From positions 19,496,210-19,560,209 of the forward strand of contig NC_040028.1 in the NCBI RefSeq assembly GCF_000972845.2: DNA of 64,000 bases. Direction: 5' to 3'. Of this stretch, positions 37,801 through 49,900 are shown piece by piece (position 1 is the stretch's first letter; each line of letters starts with the position of its first letter). The position numbers and the translations under genes are program-made. Under the pieces are notes generated by a model, which saw only the letters and a program-made list of their open reading frames with translations, was not told where the DNA came from and made no database searches. The stretch comes from Larimichthys crocea. Lineage: Eukaryota > Chordata > Actinopteri > Sciaenidae.

Positions 37801-39725
37801 TGTCTTTGTAAAACGCCACGCGCCAAAAATGTTGGGAAGCAATGGTTTGATTATTACCTGTTAATCGTGTTTTATCACACAGTTATTATTAATAATGAAT
37901 GATAATGTTTTAATGCCTGCGATAGCCGTCATAAAAATGTAAAAGGTGTAAATATTTTGGTCTGAAATGCAAGAACTTCATAGTACAGTACTTGTACCTC
38001 TGATTACTTTAATATATTATGCTCAGTTCCCAAATACTTTTCATCATACGTCCTCACTTTCTTTCCTCTCCCTGAACAAACAGCCTGCAGGAACCTGAAC
38101 ATGCAGTTATCTAAGGTGCCAACAGCGTGCATGCATCACATTCTCGGCAGGTGCATTGCGTGCTGGGAAAGAGGGGCTGTAATAAATCCAGGTGCTCCTG
38201 GGCAAGAGAGGCATGTGTGACTATTGTATTACCACATGAGAGCAGGAATGTGCAGCATGCACGGAGGATGTGAAGCAGACTGTATATCTTCGTCTGTCAC
38301 TGACGTGTTTGCTGTATGCACCGCGGCTGTTTGTCACTGACGTCTCTGAACGGACACACAAACAGTCCGTTTACTCGACAGGTACACAATGTGCACACAG
38401 AGAAAGGGAATATCGGGATCACAGGTTGAGCTTTTCCCGTGAAAGTGATTTAGCGACTGGCAGGTCGTCTGTCAGAAATATGACTTGAACTTCTGCCTGA
38501 CCTGGGTAGCACGCTCAGGGGCCTTTTTAGCAACAGTTGCGCCTTGTCTTGGTATTTAGATGTTAAACGAGAAGCTATTAGTTTTATCGTTACTTCAAAT
38601 CAGGAACAGAAAGCCTCCTGTCCTCTAGACCTTAACAAAATGTTTTTACAGCTGCTTGATTTTTGGGATTAGTGGAAAATTAGACACACACGCACCTAAC
38701 AACACTTTACTTTATTGCTCGCAATGATCGGGTTTGTTTTTCTCTCTCGCCTTTGTGTTGTTGTTGTGTGTGAGAGTGAGTGAAGGGCTGGCAGTAGTCT
38801 GGATTGTGCTCTCATTTTCCAGCTCTTTCACTGCCCGACACAGAGCAACTCGACAAGCAGCCTCTGTTCTTTTATTGTCTCTCTCTCTCTCACATGCACC
38901 TCTGTTTTCTCTCTCTCGTCAGGCATCAAGAGACCAACAGGAGGCTGAAAAATGTGAGTGGAAAAGATGTTTGAGGATTCGATTTGTTGTTCTGTCATTC
39001 AGCGATAATAAAACATAATTTGGCTTCGGTTACAGGCATGTTCAGGTGTTTCTTTTAAAGGGGAACTACGCCTGTTTTACATGTCAAAGACTGTTTACAG
39101 ATGATGGGGGAGTGCTACTGCATGTGCGTAAAAAGTTATCTGTCACAGCTCGAGGCCGCCAGCATAACACGCCCAAATCTCTGTCCAAATTGTCAGGGGT
39201 GCATTGTGGGTAACGTAGTACAAGGTTTTGACAGGGGATGAAGAATAGACTGTCAGTTTCTGCTCCATCTATTTATGAACTGTCTATTACGAGTCCGACA
39301 GTGCTGTTGGAGCACAATGAAAACAGAAAAACAGCTGTATATGCAACGGCGACGTTAAATTTTGAGCTTTTTTCGACGACAGAAACAAAGAACGCTGTGA
39401 TTACATGTCGGCATCTTGAACCTTTCAGACCACCTGGATGCTTCTACGAAAAGATTTTAACTTTATCTACGAAGCTACAAAGTATACAGATTGTAAATGA
39501 CAACATGTTGACATGAGAACACTAAATGAATGAGTTTATTCTTCAAATCTGAGGCTAAATATTAGATATATATTTCAGAGTGACCTTTGATCCCTCTGCG
39601 GTGCGCTCTAACGACATAAAACCGAAGAGCTGACGTGTCAATTTGACCCGTATCACGTATAAAAGGGCAGCGGTGATTGTTTTACCTGTCCAGCCTAGTA
39701 ACACACTCTCTCACACACACACATA

Positions 39726-39758
<33 letters not shown>

Positions 39759-40093
39759 CAGCAAACAGAGTATTCTGGATGAGCCTGGACAGTCTGGGTG
39801 ATATCAGTGTGTGTCAGTGCAGAGCTGCAGCTATCCTAACAAACACACTGATCCGACACTGCACAGAACATTTATCAGTCAGGGTAAAGGTGTAGCAAGG
39901 TAATCTGATGCGTTCTTTCTGGTAATAAATGTCTGTGTGATAAGCTTCTTCTTCTTCTTCTTCTTCTTTTTCTCTCCAGGTGTTGATCACTATTTACTGG
40001 CTGGGTAGAAGAGCTCAGTGTGACCGTTTCTATGATGGACCTTACCTGAATTTTAAGGCGTTTGAGGGATTATTGGGCACAGCGCTGTACAAG
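16829..40093 (+). CDS. lmo7: LMO7 exons 1-6: calponin-homology domain
   Basis: Exons 16829-16897, 23110-23180, 25759-25828, 30327-30433, 38923-38953 and 39980-40093 encode the first 154 residues. The start [20 protein letters not shown] leads into [20 protein letters not shown], then [52 protein letters not shown] and [13 protein letters not shown]. These are the standard helices of a single type-3-like CH domain as in human LMO7 and LIMCH1. Phases are 0, 2, 0, 2, 0 and 0. Exon 5 is only 31 nt. More than half of the gene's length is introns 1-5. The CH domain of this family is linked to actin-related binding, though a single CH is not by itself a strong actin binder. Confidence 0.95.
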
Positions 40094-40912
40094 GTAAAAA
40101 AAAAAAAAGAAAAGGGATAATCATCCCACTGTGCACTCTGAGCTGAGTTATCTGCTCGGACATGTAACAAAAGCTGAATTTTCCTGTTGGAAACCAGAAA
40201 TAGCACGGGTGAAATCCTCTTTTACAGCCACTGACCCTGCCTGGTATGTAGACTATCTGCACAAGAATGAATGTCCAAGACACGGAGGGGGGGGCCGGAC
40301 TCATATTTCTGACCACCAAAGAAAACCAAAGCCACGTTAAGTGACCCGATTCCTTGACTCAGCTATTTTTAATCTTGTTTACAGCAGCATGAAGAAATAG
40401 CTGCTTCTTTTCTTGAAGGAGCGTTTCCTCCCACAGCAAGTTCTCGTGTTGAATTTGGCACTTCACGTAAGATTTATGGTGTCTGTGTTCGGGCCCTCTA
40501 TACTTCAAGTGACTACAGGGATTTTCAGTAATAGCAGTCGGTTACCGTGCGTCTTGTACGTTTAGCTATGATAATCCCGAGTTCAGTGACGTGAGATCAG
40601 GCTGGGTTTAGTTTATGGACTTGTATTGTCTGGGAGGATTGGGCGGATTACAGATCTGAAAATGGTTTTCTCTTTAAAGTGGCTGACAGGCTTTTACTTG
40701 TCTGCTGGCCCCCGGGGCTTACTTGTGTGTGTTTATGTGCAATAACATTGTCTTCATGCGGTAAACACAGTCATCGTGGGTACCTGCAACTGTTTGTTTT
40801 GACAGAGATGGCAGCGAGCAGAAAAACCAGCGAGGTTCCAGTTAAATAAAAAGACTTGGGAGATCTCCTCCTCACCTCACCACACACAAAGCGGAGATAA
40901 ATGCTGTTATCT

Positions 40913-40959
<47 letters not shown>

Positions 40960-43900
40960 GCTCTGCAGGAAACGTCCAGTCAGAAAGGCAACAACGTCAG
41001 GGACAGCGGTTTTGGAGATAGTTGGTACTCAGAGCGAGAGGAGCTCCATCATTTGAAAGAAGGAGGCGGAGGAGGCGGACACAAGAGAGACGACTCGCTG
41101 GACAGTTTGGACTCTTTGGGCTCTCAACCCCGCAGCATCTCATCTGACACCACTCTTAAAGGCGGCAGCGAGGGTAAAAGACACAGTCGGACTTTTAAAG
41201 CTGAGAAGTTTTCCTGTATTTTTGTGGCCTCTCACCCTCGAGCAGTGTTCAAACTTTCCCAAAATGAATATTTATAACGAAGCTCGTCTGTCTAGAACTT
41301 CAAATATTTGTGAACAGGGAAGATATGCTGCACGGGAGCCAGAAAGTTGCCTCCCCACTTGTGAAAACAAACGCCTGTTGCCATCTAGTGGCTCGCTTTT
41401 GAAAGTGAATATTTTCAGTGAAAACTCAGGAGCTGTTTTTCATAAATCGGCGCCGTCTGTGATCTTGTTTTATGACACAAGTGTTGCATGTTTTCGGAGA
41501 GAGGGAAGCGCCGCTCGCTGATCTCACAGAGGGGGCAGTGAGACATTCCTCAGCCCATCCACAGCAGCTTGTAAATGAGGAGGCCTCTGCTCCTCCACCC
41601 TGCACCCCTCTGTTACTAAAGTCACGCCAGAACACACAACACACTCCCCCTCGCTCATGTCTCACCTCTTTTGTCCAATTTTTTTGTTGCTACTTCATTA
41701 CCCTTTCTTTTTTTAACACCTCTTCCTCCTCTTCCTCCTCCTCTCCCGCTCAGGGTGTTGCAGTGACACAGAGGCAGACTCTGGCTTCAGGATGGCTGAC
41801 AACAAGGACCATGTCAGTTACCGCCGGTCGGTAGCCATCACACCAAAGGCCAGCACCCCGTTTAACCAGTTCCTTCCCAGTAAAGACAAATCCTCAGGCT
41901 ACGTCCCGGCTCCGCTGAGGAAGAAACGGGCCGAGCGCAATGAGGACAGTCGTCGCAGCTGGGGCCCCATGTACACAGAGGATGAGGGCCCGCTCACCAG
42001 GTACTGTTCGGAAACACACAACAACAGTAAACATCCGTGTGAAGGTTTCTCGTCTCTTATTCAAATCTAAACTGTCTCCTCTTCCATCACTGCTGGTGTG
42101 TTGTGGTTCTGTTGTGTTGTCTGCGGATGCTCTATGGCGGTTGTGTTTTGTTTCGCCGTGCGACGATGGCCTCAGCGAGACGAGGCTTTGCTACCCCGAG
42201 TCGAGCGCCGACGCTCACCTGCAGTGGGCCTACGAGTACGAGAGCGGCAGCGACTCGGACGCCGATCGACCCGACCCCGACCTCGTCCTGGACGACCTGG
42301 CCAGCAGACGCTTCCACAGCCCCTCCCCGGCTCCTCCCACCAACTTCGCCGTGCCCTCCAGCCCTCTGGCAGCTGGGAGGGCATCCGGGGGTAGAGGGGG
42401 CCCCTGGCCTAAGGTCACTATTGCCCCTCAGCAGAATGTGACCTTCCTCAGGTCAGAGAACATGAAGCAGCAGCGGTGTGACTTTGATGTGCCTGCCTGA
42501 CGAGAGCAAACTAGAACGCTTGTCTTGCCCTCAGTTTGCATGGTTGATTGTAACCATGAGCGACCTCTCCGGCCGCCTAACACGTCTTCAGTTTGTTGGT
42601 TTGAAATTGTTTTGAGATTTTAGCTGCGGCACGTTGTTTGCTCCTTCTGCAGTGATTTGAGTTGGCAACGTAACTCCTCAAACCGACTTATCGCCTCCTT
42701 TATAGTTTGTTTTTTGAGCTTGCATTGGTTTGCTACTCCTTGCATCATCTCATTTGATGTTGTTGTGCTCGAGGAACATGCTCCTCTTTGCCGTGACTGG
42801 CGTGCTTCTTGTGCAGCTGCAGAAAGATTCTTCTGACACGTGTGATTGGCTGTCTCTCTTGAGCAGCGGCAGCAGCAGCAGCGGTGGGGAAACGAAGCCC
42901 CCCGAGCACTCTCACCACCGCCGCCGGGCCGTGTCTGATGACAGCCTGTTCAGGGAGATATATGGCGACTCCGAGGACGAGGACGACGAGGTGGGCTACG
43001 CCGACCCCGTACAGGATGATCTCTACGCACGCAAGATTGGCGTCAAACCTCAGCCTGCCGGGCATGAAACTCACGACAAGTTCTTACCAAAGTTCTGGAC
43101 CCCTGAAGAAGACATTCACATACAGAAGATCAAGCTGGGCTCTCAGAGGAGACCCTGGTACAAGAAGATGCAAGGCTTCAGGTGTGTGAGGACGCACATG
43201 TTCAGTCATAAACTACACGTAATCCCTGCTTCTTGCACAGCCTTTTCTTACTTGATTACTGCATGCTAATTTATCCTTTTAAGATTCAACATTTTCTGCA
43301 TTTGTATCAATTCCTTCTATTTAACTACTTCCTGTCTTTCCCTCTTACCTTCTCTCTGCTTCTGTCCCCTCCGCCCGCCCTGCTGCTGTCCTCGGCTGTA
43401 GCGTTAAGAGGTCGGGCTCGTCCTCGTCAGATGATTCAGACTGTGACATCAGTCCTTGGCTCTCCTCTGCCCTTCCTCCTCCTCGCCATCCTCCTCCTCG
43501 CGGCACCTCACCCTCTCACCCCCACACACACGAGGCCTCGGCTCACACCACCCTCGTTGTGGGGAAAAGGTCGATACAGCTGCACGATTGTGACGATGAA
43601 GGGATGTCTTAGAGCGGCTCCTGTCGAGCGCTGAGCCGCTTTTCTAACGTACTAATGATAAATGAGAGTGTCGAGCTGCTGAAGGTTGCACTAACACGCT
43701 TTATGAAGCACTGACCTTAGTGAAAAAATAGGCTTATCCTATTTTTATTGCAGCATCTTCTAATGTAGACTTTATTTATTTTTGCAGCAGCTTGCATCGC
43801 AGGTTCATTTCATTGTAAAATGATTTGATCGACGTCCGTTTGAATCAAATATCAGCTCTTTGACTGCTTCAGATTTATCTTCCTTCCTTTTCTTGCTCTT

Positions 43901-46900
43901 TGATGGAGTTCACGTGCATGCACTCATCACCTCTCTGTCCTTCTCTCTCCTTCTGCCCACCCTGCAGTCCTCACATCCAAGCACACACTCCCCCACAGCT
44001 CCCCAAGCCCCCTCTGTTACAGACTCCTCCACCTCTGGTGTTTCCCCCAGTGGACCCCACCTCGGGTCCTAAACTGGTCAAATGTCAGAAGTGGCCCCTC
44101 CTTGGGCGCCAAGACCCCCGGGAGCCTCTGGACCCCATTGATTATGACAGTATTATGCCTGACATGGATAACGATGACATGTTTGCCAGGCGAACTCTGG
44201 CCTTCCAGTCCAACATAGACTTGGCCATGATGAAGACTCGTCTGTCGGCCAACCGTCGCCTCTACACGTCCGAGCCGCAGCTCAACATCGTCACCCAGCG
44301 GCACGGCCACGGTGGCGAGGAGGTCGAATACCCCGACATCGAGCAGGACGATGTGGTTTATCGTAAGGAGAAAACCCAGCAGGCTCAGCAACAGCGGCCA
44401 CTCTCGGGAGCCCCGGACAACTACGCCCCTATGCCCATCCCAGAGCCGTGGGCTCTGCCTCCGGACCTCAAGGCCAGACTCCTGTGCCCGCCGTGTCCTC
44501 TGACCCAGGAGGCGGCAGCAAACAAACAAAATCAGGTCGTGAAGGAGACGCGCCCTAAAACGGACGACATGCTCGTGCGGAAACTCAGAGTTTGCTCCGA
44601 TGAGAACCTGAGCCCGCTGAGAGGCCCGTCGGCCCAGCAGGTGCCTTCTTCCTGCAGCGAGGGAGACCTGCAGAGATGGCAAGCCATCAGGGAAGCCAGT
44701 CGGCTCAGATATAAGAAAAAACTCCTGGTGGAGAGGCTGGCGGCTCTGAAGCTGTAACAGTGCCTGTTTTTGTTGTTTCTGTGAAATCTCAGACGTGCCA
44801 TTTCAGTCTTGGAATATTTTCTGTCTGTTCTGACGCTGTGAGGTGAAGTGCTTGTTGATTTGACGTTCATGGACGAGTGTTACATCTCATTAAACTCTGC
44901 TTTCTGAAAACTAATAGGTGCCTTCAACACAAACTGCAACGAAGGAACAGCGACTGAACTTTTTGGTTGTTTGTTGTTACTTTTTCCAGGACGAGAGAAC
45001 TTGTTGATTCTGGTTTTCTGCATGATGACAATATGATTAGTTTTACACGTGTACCTGATGAGTGCTGCTGTGATTTTGAAGTGTGATTTTATTTCTTCTG
45101 AACAAAACGACACAAACCTCAGACATCATTACTCCAAATTTCTCTTTGGTTTTGTCTTCCTATCAGACCCAGTTTGCCTGTGAATATTCAAACTTAATAA
45201 AAAACATATGAGAGACTTCATGATCGCTCTTGTGATGGACTGAATTGGCCATTTGTTGACCTCATCTAACACCTGCAGCTACACGAATATGACCAGAGTT
45301 CAATGTTGTTTTCCTCAGCGGAGGGAACTTCACACTGACGTGTTAAAGCTCAAAGTGCAGCAGCAGCAGAGTGTGGAACGGTTCAAGCTTGAGTAATAAT
45401 CCAAACATAACCGTCCTCGACGCGCTGACAGCACCGGGGCAGGGCGATGTAATGTAGTCCTGTCTTGTCGAGGGCCGTCATGAAAGCCTATAGAAATTCC
45501 CCACAGCTCTGAAAGAAGATGCGACTCCATAGTAACTCACCGAACACAAACCTGCACCGTGGACTGTTTGTACATGAGACACACACACATACACACACAC
45601 ACACAGGCACAAAGCGTCCATTTAACCTGAGCGGAGGCCATCTGGATTTACTTCACTCCCGTATGTTAAAGTCGTGTTTCCAGTGACGACGCGTTGGGGG
45701 TCTGCAGAAAGGCAGCTTTGTTTAGAGGAAGATGCACGTCTGCGCACCTCCTCAGCAACAAATGTCAGGGAGAGGAAAGGTGACACACAATGTCTGAGCT
45801 GCGTTTGCACACATCTGAACTGCAGAAATGTGACTTTGTTGTCTGTGGTTCTCTCTGGTTTCCTAGACAGCGCCAAATGCGAGAGAGTATCGACGGGTGA
45901 GTTGATACGGGCTCCCAGGAATGTGGCACGTTTGCATTCGCCTCTTTGGCCTCTTACAGTCGCACCTCGCTGCCCTCCCCCTCCTCCGACCTCCCCTCCC
46001 TTTGCTTTTGTGCTGCTGTTCTCACCCTCTAGCTGCTAAATGCTGACACACAACACAGAGTATTGTATGGCACAGGGCCAAGTTCAGGGTGGTTTGGTAC
46101 AGGAGTGCAGGGGGGGAGTGTTTGTTGCTCCACAAAGCTCTATTGACAGAGTGAAATAATAGCAAAATATGGTGGGTACACTGTAAAACTCCCAGTGTGT
46201 CCCAGTGAGAGTTATGACTGAGTCTGATAGCAGTATGAGACAGGTGTAAATCTTCACAGGTAAGCTGCAAGCTTTCAGCCACTTTGCTCTTCTTGCATGA
46301 CGGGCAGGGCTGTGTGACACATGTGACTAACCTCCCGAGCTTCCCACAGATGTCTGTGGCTCACCTGTGTGCTGTGTTTTGCAGACTAACACTTAGTTAC
46401 AGGTTAAAGCGCCAAATATTTGGATGGTACAAGATTTATTTTGACTATTTTGAATTCTCCTACAGCTCATTTCACTCGCCGGTAAGAGATGGTGCATGAA
46501 TACTTGGAGTGGAACACATCTTTATGCAAACTAAACCTCCCCTCCTGCTTTTTTCTTTTAAATTGATTTTAAAAACAACTTTTCTTCCCACAGGAGTAAA
46601 TCAACAAGCGATATCCAAGTCGACCCCAGCGTCATCCGGCAGGCTCGCTACGAAGAGCTGCAGAAGTATCGCGACAAGATAAAGGACAGCGAGGACCAGT
46701 GGCAGGATGTGAGTACAACTCGTATGTCTCGTAGGAAGATGGCAGGAGGAAAGTTTTGTTCCCGACGTAGACGTGAGAGGCGAGCACGTGATCTATGGGA
46801 GGCAGTCGGGATAAGGGGGAGCAGGTGTTGTGGTGCAGTCTGTGTCCACGGGGTGAAAAGAGAGCCAGAGAGAGAGAGAGAGACGGAGGCAGACACTGAT

Positions 46901-49900
46901 TGGTGCAGCACTGCCCTCTGGCTATGGACTGTCCTCATTTCCAAATCACAGCGTGATTTCGTGGCAGAAAGCATCCCATATTTTTAATACTAAACACATA
47001 GTTAATGTGGAATGGTGTTATGACGTAAGGCAGACAGCTGATGTAAGACACGGAGGAGTAATTCACATAAAAACTTGCAAGTTATTCCTGGTAAAGCTCG
47101 TCCGCCGTGCTCCAGTTTTAAACACCAGCGATCCATTCTTGTATATTAGAGTTAATAAAAAGTTACGCATGCAGTGTAATATGACTGTGGACAGCGGTGT
47201 GTCTGTCAGCAGTCTGATTGGTGTCATGGCAAAATAATGGAGTCTTAAAGCAGCATTTAGGTCACACAGTCCCTGATACACAGGGGAGGTGAGCCGGGAG
47301 GAGCTTAGAAGCACGCAAATAGAACACCTTCAAATGTAACCCTTTTTCTTTTTGTCTCTCCTTCTCAACTTCACCCGCTCTGTCAGCTCTACAGTTAGCC
47401 ATACAGCACGACCACGTCTGCTTCTTTTCGTGTTATTTTAGATGAAGTAACGAAAAAAATGATGCACCGGTTTTACTTTTGCTGCAGGACCTGAGTAAAT
47501 GGAAGAGCCGGCGCAAGAGTGTCAACTCTGACATCGTGAAGAAGAAAGAGGAGAGGGAGAAGATAGAGCAGATCACGTACAGCAGCAGCAGCAGCAGCAA
47601 CAGAAGGTCTAAGACCTTCAAGGAGATGCAAGAAGAGAGGTAAGGCGGGAGGAAACACACCTGATCAGGTGCAAGGATTATAAATCATTTTATGCTGTAA
47701 AACTGACCAAGCAGCTGAACTTGTTCCTCTGTCGCTCCTTTTTTTTATCCCTCGGAGGAGGATCCTTTGCTGAGGTAATAAAAGAGGTTTGTATGAGGAG
47801 TTTTGCGGCGAGGCTTCAGGATCATTTGTGCAGGCGTGAATGAGGAGACTCTCTGTAATTGTGCCTTCAGTCAGTGTGAAAGTGTAATCTAATCATGGCT
47901 TTACAACCTGCCCCCTCCCCTCGCTCACCCTCCTCTTTTCAACCTGTCCTCCTCTTTGTCTCCTTTCATCTCCCCTAAATTGCTCGTCTTTAATTTTACC
48001 CATCACTCTCAACTTTTTTTCTGACTTACCCCTCCTCCTCCTTCTCCTCCTCCTCCTCCTCCTCCTCCTTCTCCTCCTCTGTCTGGTCCAACAGAGAAAA
48101 TAAAGGAACAAACAGCATCGGCGGTCGTCTCAAATCTCTCTCTTACCTGGACGACGAGGACGTGTTTGAGAAACCTGTCATAACCCCTCGTACCCGAACC
48201 CTTCCTCCCAGGAGCTACACTATTGACACTCCTTACTACTCCTCCGAACCCCCCGAGCCTTCTCCGAAAGAGGTCGAACCCCCTGCCGCCTCCCCGGCTA
48301 TCGGCAGGGCCGCTTCCCCTCCCACCTCACTGGAAGTCGACACTGTGGAACGTCCTGCGGGCAGCGACGCCACGACCGCCGTCGCTCCCACCGCCAGCAG
48401 CCGCAGCTTTTCCCACAGATCCCAGTCTCCAGAAGCTGCACCTTTACAGAGCTGTCCGGTCTCAGAACACACCACCGCAGTCGAGACAGAGAAGACCACA
48501 ACTATTGTCTCCTCCTCCAGCTCCGCCGTGCAGAAAGCGCCCGAGCCAAGGCGCCCATTGTCGGTCACCCAGGCCGAGGTGGAGGCCCCTTCTTCTGGTT
48601 CTCTGTACAAACAACAACCACAGCTCGGCTCAATGGAACCCAAACCTCCCGGGGTGTCTCGAGTTTCCGCCTCCCTCCCCAGGAGCTACCAGAGATCGGA
48701 TAGCGCACGTCTAACCTCAGTTGTCACGCCAAGGCCCTTCGGGACTCAGACGTCCCGCCTCACCTCGCTTCCCCGAGCCTTTACAGTGAGTACTACATAA
48801 ATCTGCAAACCAGCAGTGCAGACGGGGGGCCTGGAGGACATCTAGAGGGCAGGAGGAGACAGTGTTTGTTCGGTAGTGAGGAATCTTTGCCTTGTTAGTC
48901 GGGTACGCCGTTATTTGTTTTGAGCCACATCAGTATTACCCAAGAGTCCGATCTGATTACTGCGTGAATAATGGATGCAGCTCGTGTTTTTATAATGCTT
49001 ACTCGACTACCTCCCTCACATTCATTACTGCTACGGTAAAAAGACAGTACGTGATGTTTAACCAGATCAGGTGGAGAAGAGTTGAAACACATTTAACTCT
49101 GTTATAAATTATTTTATTAGTTGTTCTAATGTCACTGTGTTCTCTGACAGCTGGACGACTCTCACAAGCGCGTCAACGGCGACGTCGCAGCTGTCTCTAA
49201 GAAGTCGTCGGTGCCGACCCGCTATCATCAGTTCATGACCTCGGAGGATGAGGCCGAGGCTCAGTCCAGCTCGACCCACAGCAGCGAGGACGAGGAGGAG
49301 GAGGAGGAGGCGAAGGAGGAAAAAAGTGAGACCGTCAGCTCTACGACTCAGAGCGTCTCACCTGTGCCTCCTCCGGTCAAGAGCGAAGCTCCGCTCGGTC
49401 CTCCAGCCAAAGAAAGCAGCCAGGTACTCGAGTTTCCTGCTGTTGACGCAGCAGATCGGACACGCTTTTTATTTAACGTGAACAATGTCAACAGTCACCG
49501 CGTGTATTTTTAGCTCTGCTGTAAATAATTAGTGAACCCACGTGCGTCACTAAATCTAATTTTTGCTCCAACCTCTTTTCTTATGTAAATGTCGCTCATT
49601 TCCAAGAGTGCAGAAATTAAAGAATAGCAACAGGCTGGCATTCAACCAAAAGCCATGAATGATTAATACACACACACACACACACAGACAGGGTGATCTC
49701 CAGAGTAATGGAAAGTCAAGACCACGTTTCTGCATTCGTTGTTGTTCTTGTGCATGTGAATAGTTGTTGTTCCTCTCTACTCACCTGTGTTGGTGTTCTG
49801 TTTCCAGGAGAGCTACTGTGAGATGCGGGTCAGCCTGAACCAGAAGCCCAACAGCAGCAAAGACTTTGGCTTCCAGGCGGCCTGGGACTCGACAGGAGCA

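Larger units (their letters stand above)
30434..38922 (+). other. LMO7 intron 4 (8.5 kb, largest)
   Basis: No coding exon is seen. The contents include repeats at 32426-32645, 32670-33060 and 37055-37400, an alternating TA tract at about 33697-33729, a perfect 42-bp tandem duplication (34159-34242), and a long T run at about 36817-36834. The rest is unique-looking sequence without recognisable signals. Confidence 0.6.

Noticed and set aside
46466..46481. Possible 16-nt exon (CTCATTTCACTCGCCG) between TACAG and GTAAGA
   Set aside because: Including it breaks the frame and gives an immediate TAA at the start of exon 14. It is either a cryptic site or a poison exon; I have no support for use.
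47580..47660. Leu-rich frames on the minus strand over LMO7 exon 15
   Set aside because: The poly-Leu/Ala stretches come from the AGC repeat read in other frames; the plus strand carries the homologous LMO7 sequence.
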